A stretch of DNA of 64,000 bases from Puccinia triticina (taxonomy: Eukaryota > Basidiomycota > Pucciniomycetes > Pucciniales > Pucciniaceae). Position 1 is the first letter of the stretch. Every line of letters begins with the position of its first letter. Under the pieces are notes generated by a model. The model worked only from the letters and a program-made list of their open reading frames with translations, was not told the origin of the DNA and did not search any database. A program made the position numbers and the translations under genes. Where the stretch lies: the NCBI RefSeq assembly GCF_026914185.1, contig NC_070566.1, positions 5,766,001 through 5,830,000 of the forward strand, given 5' to 3'. Below, piece by piece: positions 55,701-64,000 of this stretch.

Positions 55701-57431
55701 ATGAATGCTGAACCGCTCGGCGAGGACTCTGGAGAAGGAAATGAAGGCCTTGGTCAAACAGGAGCTCCAACGGGAGCTGGGGGATCCGATGCACAAGATA
55801 ACGGACGCGAGCATAGCTGGATAACCAATATCATCGACAGAATCCTGCCCAACTTGGCTGACGCACCTGATGGTAGTAGATCTGCTGGTAAAACTTCTCC
55901 CGTCCAGTCTTGAGTCAATTATGCGTGTGTTCTTGTTCCAGTGGAAACTGATCCTGCGTTGTGTTTTCATCTTTCAGGATCAAGGCCTGCTGGATCGTTG
56001 AACACTGAGAGCATCACTGAACGTCAGCGATTGGATCCCAACTTCATCGTTGAGCATGCCAGAGGGGTAAGAGCTCATGAAGAGGAGCGTGGGGCTCGGA
56101 GCCGGGAGGAACGCCGAGCACGCGGAATCGCTAAGAAGGCCACTCTCAATGAGCACTGCGACAAATATTCTCGTGGAATTCAACACTTCCTCAAGTTCTT
56201 TCTAGGTGGACCGACGGACCCACAAGACTATCCTGCATCACCGTCATCCCAAGAAAAGGAGGCTCTTTACTGGGTGGACGGGCGATCAAGACTGATCATT
56301 GAGCAACTCGAGCGGTTGCGTTCCAGTCTTTCTTCAAGATCTACCGCCGAGCAAGATTTCTTCCTGGCACAGGCCGAGAAGGAGATTCGGAAGAAAATTC
56401 CACTGCCGGTGTTCCACCCAGCTCCGCGAAAGGGCGATCTTGGAGGAGGAAAGCCGATCAGTCTCCAAACAAAGGGCGATGTTGAGAGAGCGCTAGCCTT
56501 GGCCGGAATCTCGAGGTTCACATTCGATTGGCATGTTCCCGGTGATGAGGATTCGACTTGGAACTCTGTGGTTGTTGAAGTGATGGGATTGAAAGCGGTG
56601 GAATGGCTTGGCCGATCGATGAAAATAAGTCAGGAGGAGTCCGGACAGGCCGCTGCTATTATTAATCGTTGGCTCAAAACTAAATCTAAGGAGATCCAGC
56701 AGTACGGAGGTATGGATCTAACCGAGTACAACTCTCTCAAATCCAAAAAAGCGACGAAGGCATTATACCAGAGGTGGCGCAAGAAAGTAAGTGTTGCTTG
56801 GCCTGCTCAAATTGATTTTTTCTGTCACATCAGCTGATCTGTCACTTCCCTATTGAAACAGATCAAGGATGCGCGTTGTAGAATGGCAGATAGCGTCTTT
56901 CATGAAATTCCTCAACTGGCTGTGGTACTGGAGGACAACGATTGCCACTCGGACATTGAAGACGGACCTGATGGAGGAAATCCGATCAGCGTATTTCCGC
57001 CTTGGCGTAGCATTCACCTCACCGAAATACTTCACCATCTCGATCGCATGGTGCAAGTCCAAGCTACTCATCACAAAACCATCGAGACAAACAAGAAGAT
57101 GTACGCGCGTTCGGCCCGCAACCACAAGAAGAATGTTGGAGGACCAATTGGGGTTGCGCGTGACTGGCCAAACGATTGTTACGATCAAGCGTTTTGGAGA
57201 GGTCTCAGCAAATTTGAGCAGGACACTATCTCAAAGGTCGACAAAGTCGATATTGAAAATCTCGCTCTGGGGTTGACCAAGCTTTGCCGAACAGGACACA
57301 ACACGGGGACTAGTGGACCACCAGATCGAGGAGGGACAGGGGGGGCTCAGAAGCGTCGTCAGTCTCATGATCATAGTGAAGGGACGGGTGGTGGGGTTCC
57401 TGGTCCCAGTGGATCGATGAATGTTGACTGA
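55701..57431 (+). CDS. Hypothetical companion gene downstream of the Tnp2 transposase
   Basis: Three exons: 55701-55872, 55978-56786, 56862-57431, giving 516 aa. All junctions keep the frame (APDG to SRPAG; RKK to IKDAR). The protein is charged, with a helix-rich middle (EERGARSREERRARGIAKKA; EQLERLRSSLSSRSTAEQDF). A conserved-looking block FDWHVPGDEDSTWNSVVVEV follows, then a glycine-rich tail (RGGTGGAQKRRQ). No membrane segment. I do not recognise the family. Same strand as the transposase, starting 314 bases after it, so it may be the second gene of a two-gene element (CACTA-type elements commonly encode a DNA-binding partner), but that is inference. Confidence 0.65.
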
Positions 57432-57666
57432 GGTAGAAAATACATGCTGTGTCCTAAATGTAGTTTATTCTGTTCCATGGCCGTGGAGAAAGTGTTTTGG
57501 CATGAAAATTTCATCTACTATGTCGGACCGGTGCTGTGTCTTGAGCTTCTAGATGTTACAGATGGTTTCCATCGATCCCGCAGTAGCTGTTCGTGTATTT
57601 CAGTAATCTCGTCACAAATGGTGTGAACGATGTGGCATGTGTCCCCATGTGTCCCCAGCGACGCCA
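57432..57666. other. 3' region of the companion gene
   Basis: No gene. ATGTGTCCCC occurs twice just before the palindrome at 57667. Confidence 0.4.
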
Positions 57667-57702
57667 TGTCATGAAAACGTACGCGCGTACGTTTTCATGA
57701 CA
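57667..57702. repeat. Perfect palindrome, copy 2 (36 bp)
   Basis: Same core as at 49545 with no base changes (half-site TGTCATGAAAACGTACGC). Flanking bases (A and G) do not pair, so here the symmetry is exactly 36 bp. Confidence 0.95.
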
Positions 57703-58382
57703 GACGGCTGAGCTCCAAGCCCTATTGGCACTGGTGCCTCTAGCAGGCATCCATTGCCCCAGCGAGCACCCTGAAGAAAAAGCTGAGGCCAATGCTGACT
57801 CAACGGCTGATGAAGGGTGGTGTTATCCTTGATTACGGCTGACTTCATCCATCCTTCCCTTGTACTTGTCACCAACATGTGGCCTTGTTGGTGGGAGGGA
57901 ATTTGGCAGTCCACTTAAGCTTCAGGCACCCATCCGACCCAACACGGGCCGTTCCATCTGTGGCAGAGGTCCAAGCAAATTGGGGGTACAGCCACATCAA
58001 GCAAGATAGTTTTCTCGAAGGTCTTCCATTCAGGTCACAAGGTGTATATTCATGCCATGACCGGTGGGACCATCCCTACAAATCTTGAAAGTTGATTATG
58101 GTGTTCCTTTGTCTACCTTTGTCTATGCGATCCCGGAGCAACCCAGAAAATCTCTGCTCAGAATTGCTTACATCATCCTTTGTGTCTTAGAGTAGATCGT
58201 GGGTGCACTACACCCTTTGTTGCCGCCTCACCTAGAATCCAGTGCACTACATAAACAGGCACTTGTCCTTCCTGGTTCAACAATTCCCTCACCTCCCTCA
58301 GCATCACGACCCCCGAAGATTTGTCCCATCGCCTCTCTCCAATCTCCCCATCGGTCCAATTACCTCGCAAAGCACTGCACCG
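57703..58382. other. Upstream region of the 58383 gene, no gene seen
   Basis: Short ORFs only. GTGCACTACA occurs at 58203 and 58241. The 100 bases before 58383 are pyrimidine-rich (CTCCCTCAGC, CCTCTCTCC), as in many fungal core promoters. Confidence 0.4.
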
Positions 58383-60979
58383 ATGAGTAGCAATGATCCA
58401 GACCCTGGTCCCCCGGTTCCTCTACCAGCCCAGTCATCCATTTCTTTGGAGGATCCCTCCACGCCTCCACCAAGTAAGACATCTTTCCACTGCACCCTTG
58501 TTGTTCCTCCTGTCTATATCTGTCACTGACTCAATTGTATAGCCTTACAATTTATACAGCAGAACTTCCCTGGTCAGCCCTTGCCAGCACCGACATTTGA
58601 AGAGTTTGCGTTGTCCTCCACAATTCACAGCCTTCCCGAGCCCCTCCACCCTGGCCAATCTGTTCTAGAAAGCGAAATTCAGCAGATTACCGCTGAAGAA
58701 TTCAATCGGAACATCAAAACTGCTGAAACGACTCTACTCGGCTTGACCAACTTGAAGCTCCCCAGGAGTTTGAAGCGGAAGATTGCTGAATGTGCTCATG
58801 ACATCGAACACTCCAAAAAAAGTACGTCTACCATCGATCATTACACACATTGCGCATCAGCAAGGACTAATTGATCTTGTTTGCTTCAGCATTTGAGCAG
58901 ACTGGGGAAATTCCAGAAGACAAGGGGATCCGGATCAATCAAGCCCGGCCATCTCGTGTCTCCTCCGCCATTGCAACCTCAACATCCACATCGACCAAAA
59001 AACCCACCAAGCGGATCAAAAAGGCCCGCTCGGTCAACCCAGCTTCCCTTCTGACCAAAGGCGATAAACCCGCGGCGGATGTCAATTCAACTACTGTAGC
59101 AACCATTTCTGACGGTCATGATGCCGCCCCCTCTGGCGCCAACAACACATCACAGGCCCCCTCACCTCGTCCAGCCACCACTCTTGGCACCCCTCCCCCG
59201 ACAAATCCCAACCCTATCACGCAAACTAAATCTCCGGTGGAGGTTTCCAAACCCGTCGACCCCCCAGATTCCCAGTCGGCACCAGAGGCATCACACGGTG
59301 CAAATTCTGGCTCTGCCGATGTAAATGGTGGTATGTTGCCTCATTGTTCCTTGTCTTTTTTCTTTCTTTTTTTCATGTACATCTTGATTCAAGCCGTGAA
59401 GCGCTCTGACAGCTGACTACATCTTTGAAATACCCTACCCTTGTCTGTCCCCCTGTAGACGAACATCATCACTCTGAGGAAACGCAACTCCTCGGCTCAG
59501 GTCTTGAACCCACTCCTGGGAATGATCATAATGATACTTCTCAGGCTTCTCAACTGCCATCTTCCTCACAGCCTAACCCGTCGGCCAGTGGGGTCGGAGG
59601 AACCACTGGCTCCTCGACATCTTTAACTATCCTCCAGTCAACCAACGTGCGAATGTCGGTCACTGCGATTGATCATGTAGTTGGTGGAGTGAAGCCAAAT
59701 TGGGAGCGGTACAAAACTACGTGGGAAGCACTGTCCAACCTTGCTCTATTCCGAGCCCAATCTCTTCAGAGCCCCGGACCGCACGAGCCCCACTTGCACT
59801 TCGAAAGAACAACCTGCTCCTATGCGGCCTGGATCAAAACCATTGCCTCAGTGGGTAAGCCAGGAGTACCCTTTTTGATACCATCCAATCACTTAGCTGA
59901 ACAAACGTGTGTGTTCTCCTCTCGCCCCAGCCGATGACTTTTTAGCTCCATCTCCAAACGATCAATGGAACTGTCCAGACGTCGTGGATTTTCCCTTAAT
60001 TTCAGTCTTCTCCGAAAGGGAGAAAACCGGCTCCTCCGATCCTTTTATCTCCCCGACCGTAAAATCTAAACATCCTGAGTCCACCATCATCCGTTTTCTC
60101 CACCGCCTTCAAAGTCCACCCGCCACCGTCATAACTGATTGGGCCAAAGTTGTTGCTGCTTCCGTTGAGGTCATGGCTTTCAAGCTCTACAACCCTCCAC
60201 CTCCGACTCCTGATACCAATCACGACACCCTCACCCAAGGCCTTCAGGTCCTCGAATGGGCTGAAGGGCTGAAGAAATCTCTCTCCACTTATGAAACACC
60301 TCCAGACTCTCAACCAACCTCGGCTGCCCCGGATGTTGAAATTATTTTACGCTCTCACGCCATCGATGTCCTGACAGATTTTGCGAAGACCATCATAGAT
60401 GTCTTCATGGGCTACGTCATTTTCCAAGTACACGCCCTCAGTGGACCTCCGTTAACAAACAGCCAGCTCCAGCAACAATCCCGAGCCAAGAAAGCCTCAG
60501 GCAACTCATCAGTATCCGACCCCTCTGCGCTCAATTCAACTTCCCAAGATTCTCCCGTCAAGGCCAATAAAGCTGCTACACGGCGACTGCAATTATTCCA
60601 ATCCAGGCATAACTTCCAGCCCCTCACCTACTTTGTTCTCGGTGGGGTTCGAGGCCTCTTCATCGCTTCGAAAAATTACCGTCACACCCCTGTGTCTGAA
60701 TGTATGTCGTTCATTCAGTCAATGGCTGTGATAACTCAGCACTCAAAAGTCCCTCGCACACCCGAGGAACCAATTTGGAAGAATCTGTCAGCATACCTGC
60801 TCCAAATCTTCCAACCAGCATTCCAGTCGCCAGGGAAGATATTACCACTTCAAAAAAAGCCAGACCCGCATGAGCTTGCGCAGGCCATTACCGTCGACTT
60901 TCTAACCCATTGGAGGACGAAGCAGCCTACCTCTCCATTTCTGATCCCTCAGGCTCCTCATCAGATAACCAACAAATAA
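58383..60979 (+). CDS. Hypothetical protein, Ser/Thr/Pro-rich, five exons
   Basis: Exons 58383-58473, 58543-58821, 58890-59330, 59459-59854, 59931-60979, giving about 751 aa; each junction keeps the frame. Residues about 30-125 form a folded-looking segment (EEFALSSTIHSLPEPLH, ITAEEFNRNIKTAETTLLGL). A basic stretch with STSTKKPTKRIKKARS follows, possibly a nuclear signal, then a long Pro/Ser/Thr-rich region. From about 315 the text becomes helical and hydrophobic in places (AIDVLTDFAKTIIDVFMGYV). No recognised domain or signal peptide. Style matches lineage-specific rust genes. The ATG is the first in the frame after the pyrimidine-rich leader. Confidence 0.62.
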
Positions 60980-62337
60980 GGCAAGCTTCATTTTGTAGTT
61001 TGTGATCCCCCATTCCCTACTTCCTTATCCGACCTCAACCGACCTGCCTACATATCCTATTTTGTTATGCTTCTTGTGTGGGCTTCTCTCATGTTGCAAG
61101 CAATGTGAAACACCCGTCTCTTTTGTTTCACTTGGTTCATGGTAACTTTCACCATCCGAAATTATGACTTCCATTCAAAATGTTGTCTTTTGGGGAATTC
61201 CAAACCGTGGAGCTATCCTTATGTCAGATGGAACCGAATGCCAATTTTGGATTTGAGAAATCATTTGAGAGTAAAAACGCCCATGACCTCCGCTGATTTT
61301 CTTCTCCCCACAATCCACCAGATTTGTCTTGCTTGCACTCACACCTTGATACCTCGCTGTGTAACAGGAGGACACACTTTTGTGATAAGTTTCGCATAAG
61401 TCTCACCCAATACAGAGTAAACATGTGAAAATTGTTATCCGCCCCCCCCTTTTGAAGGGTGACCTGCCTGCCCCGGCAAGGAGAGATCCAACTTGTGCCG
61501 CCATCCAAAACACCTTCTCAAAGCACCAGAACTTCTGCTGTTAGCCCTCCCCCCCGGTGTCACACATCAATGAGACATAAATCATGATTTTACATACCAG
61601 TGAGCGCATGGAATGGTCACCACTAGAACCTTCCTCTTTCTTGAGGCCTGGTGGTGCTCGACCATCCACTCTTATCCCAAGAAACTCATGAACTTGTAAA
61701 AAAAGGAAAATCAAATCATTAAAACGTATATCTACTCAAGTGAGAACTCATCAAATAAGTTGAGAGTCAATCATGAACTGTTGAAGTCAGTGAATCATGA
61801 TTCACCACCGCTTCTTCTCGATAGTCCCCCCCAGGGGAGATCGGGGTTGAAGGAGGCGCGCAGTGAAGTTGAGTGGCCACACTTGCTGCGCGGGAGAATT
61901 ACAGTGTACTCTGCAGTTTACAGTGCCAGCCTGTATGTCCGATTATGTCCGCCCTGGCGGTCAGCTGTAATGTGATCAGGCAGGCTTTTACTATGGAAGT
62001 AGGCTGCAAGTTTACCCCTTGGGATTCCCAAACCAACGGTGGGTTGCAGGCACGACAATTTTGACCTATCTCGTGTGAAGAAGATGGAGAAACACAGTAA
62101 ACATGACAGTTCATCCACAGAAAAGAGCGCTTGAGATATCACAAGCATGGCGGCGGTTTACGAGTAAAACTAAGGATTAGTTTTGATTTAAGATACATTT
62201 TCATACGTTTTTCTTAGCAGCATCGAGGAAAAAGAGGCAATGAATGGATGAATAACAAGAGGGAAGTCCACTGTTGAAATAAGTGGTTTTTATTCTGGAA
62301 CTCGGAAAGGTCAAATATGATAGAAATGTGATCGTTT
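60980..62337. other. Intergenic, no gene seen
   Basis: 1.36 kb with short ORFs only. Contains C-runs (61441-61450, 61549-61556) and AT-rich sequence near 62200-62340. Likely 3' regions of the two convergent genes that flank it. Confidence 0.5.
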
Positions 62338-63259
62338 TTATTGAAATCTAAGCAAGGATGACTGGGATGATCTCTTTTTGCCTTGTTGTTTCTTTTGCAG
62401 CTTCTTGAGGGCCCAATCGTCTACTCTCAACATTTGGATCTTTTTGGGATCAGGCCTGAGGAAATATCGAGTTGATTCTGATTGTCCCAAGAGGTCCATG
62501 GTGTTGACCTTCCAAAAGTGCAGCATTCCCGGTTAACAAGGCATTATCAGGATGAGAGGAATGCTGATGTAGAGCCAATAACATACTGTTGTTTCCGCAA
62601 TGTGAAGGTCCTTGTACGCATCAATCCCAACCTTCCCGCCAAACTTGATCCAGTCCCCACGTTTGAGCTGACGCATCTGATCCAAAACCTCCGAGTCCCA
62701 GGCAAGAAGTCGTATGCGGGCTCCCTGAAATGAGGTAACATGAGGTCATGATCAGCCAAAACATATAATAAACTCACACCCTCTGACTGATCAGACTACA
62801 CACCGGCTTGGTAGATGGGTCCTGAACAGTCACATAAATTCGTCGAAAAGCGATCCGGTTATAATTGACACCCGTTACATATCCAGATCCCCAGACGCGG
62901 GCCTTGTGAAATTCCTCAACCAGCTCGAAGTGTTGGCCACAGTGGACCACCCACTTTCCTTTTCCCACGACAATCACCGGGATACTACCTACCATACTAG
63001 CAACGAGGTGCCCAGTGAAGAAGATCTCTGTCTCTGGTTCATGCATAAAAGGAGGAGGGTATGGACTATTCGACTGCAGAATGATGTGGAATTTGGAGAG
63101 TTCTGAATATTCACTGTGTTGGACGATGTCAGGGGAACTAATCACACTAGTAAGATGGATTGTATGATCTGACGCGCCATGAATTGAAGAGATCTCAGCA
63201 AGAGAAATGTGGAGGTTTCCGGATATCTCAAACATCACATCAGTTTTGCAAAAAGGCAA
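62338..63259 (-). CDS. Hypothetical protein, possible OB-fold type
   Basis: Read on the minus strand: exons 63259-62780, 62724-62587, 62508-62338, giving 262 aa. The junctions SQR to GARIRL and AETT to VNTMDLL keep the frame. The middle is rich in alternating hydrophobic residues as in beta barrels: FTGHLVASMVGSIPVIVVGK, WGSGYVTGVNYNRIAFRRIY, then RIRLLAWDSEVLDQMRQLKR followed by GDWIKFGGKV. The last stretch looks like the end of an OB-fold of RPA-type proteins (strand, GDWI, strand). The C-terminal exon is basic (KKLQKKQQGKKR). No catalytic motif. Single-strand nucleic acid binding is a guess from pattern only. The third exon's acceptor (TTTGGAAG) is weak. Confidence 0.5.
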
Positions 63260-63886
63260 ACTAATCGGGCAATTCGAGAGATGAGGACGAGGCTACGGGG
63301 GGGATGATGTGGGCCAGAGCTTCATCTTTCCTGGCCTTTAAGTCAGTTCAGGAGGATCATGTCTACAAGATTTTGTCACCGTAACACCAGATCCCAGCGG
63401 CTGCTTTCCCCCTTTGACTTTTCACACAAAGGGAGCACAGCTGCAGCAATTGGCCCCCCACCCAGCCAAATGTACCACCACTACCAAGGAGTTTGTTTTG
63501 ATGGAGCTTATGAGCCAAACAATTTCTGGGCATTCAACCGGGGATTCCAAAGGGAACCCAGGTAAGATCAATACAATGGCTGCTGTTTGGTGTGTGGGGC
63601 ATTTGTTTGGGCAGGGCAGAAAGGATGGTGGTTTGTTAAACCAAACACTACTCTGACGGCCGCGGCCAGATGGACTACACTGTTTGTTGGTTGTCCATTA
63701 TTTTTCTACAGCATTCAGTCGACCAACACATTTTCCAAACCAATTTAACATGTTTGAGGCCTTTGTCAACCAACAATGCCAGACGGCTTGAGGCTGCATC
63801 AATCTTACGTCAAAAAAGCTGCATGGTAGGTGCCAAACACCAAAGATGACCCTCTGCCCACAACTATGCGTGGGTGGTCGTGGTCT
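63260..63886. other. Upstream of the minus-strand gene, no gene seen
   Basis: Short ORFs only. GGCCGCGGCC at 63658-63667 is a small palindrome. Confidence 0.45.
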
Positions 63887-63922
63887 TGTCATGAAAACGT
63901 ACGCGCGTACGTTTTCATGACA
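63887..63922. repeat. Perfect palindrome, copy 3 (36 bp)
   Basis: Identical core to the copies at 49545 and 57667. It is preceded by T and followed by C, so symmetry stops at 36 bp. The 78 bases after it to the window end hold nothing recognised. Confidence 0.95.
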
Positions 63923-64000
63923 CACAGCTATTTTTAGGCCGGAGGATCTCACCACCTTGCCAGCATTATTAACCCAGGCGGAAATCTTGTTGAGGTAACC

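Overview
The window looks like a rust fungus genome (Pucciniales, most likely Puccinia). The reasons are genes split by many 40-100 bp introns, a secreted pectin lyase, lineage-restricted hypothetical proteins, and a dense nest of hAT, PIF/Harbinger-like, Tc1/mariner, Tnp2 (CACTA/Plavaka-like), Copia and Gypsy-chromovirus elements. This placement rests on gene style and repeat content, not on a marker gene.

Layout. 0.8-5.2 kb holds two host-type genes: a TRIC-like cation channel protein (2 exons) and a pectin lyase (13 exons). 5.8-12.6 kb is a field of small DNA transposons: a dead Tc1/mariner copy, Tourist-type MITEs with TTA duplications, and a PIF/Harbinger-type element filled with short ACCGGT-centred palindromes. 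12.6-40.4 kb is one deeply nested block. An old Copia element (Copia-1) is broken into at least four pieces by a hAT element, by a non-autonomous hAT-like element that itself holds a chromovirus (Gypsy-1), and by a younger Copia (Copia-2). The hAT gene is in turn broken by a hairpin-array element. 40.4-45.05 kb is a truncated second chromovirus (Gypsy-3) split by a solo LTR. 45.8-64 kb is gene-bearing: a RING-less SNF2/Rad5-type ATPase, a two-exon hypothetical gene, a Tnp2 transposase with a downstream companion gene, and two further lineage-type hypothetical genes.

Main structural result. Two inverted copies (A, 12788-14707; B, 17553-20537) of a hairpin-array DNA element bound a 2.85-kb segment that has been inverted by recombination between them. 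In the present order neither copy has matching target-site duplications. Flipping the segment back gives one copy flanked by ATTTGGAAA on both sides and the other by TAAATATA. It also rejoins a hAT transposase reading frame, a Copia gag frame and a MITE, all now cut between the two strands.

Other points. A perfect 36-bp palindrome occurs three times at 49.5, 57.7 and 63.9 kb. Both chromoviruses keep the same A AAA AAT heptamer followed by a stem with compensatory base changes at the gag-pol junction, which points to -1 frameshifting. In-frame stops in the dead elements are mostly TGA; where a paralogue can be compared the position is Arg, which fits CpG deamination. No CRISPR, rRNA or intact tRNA gene was seen. 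Intron positions were placed by eye from GT/AG signals, reading frame and family resemblance, and need transcript support.
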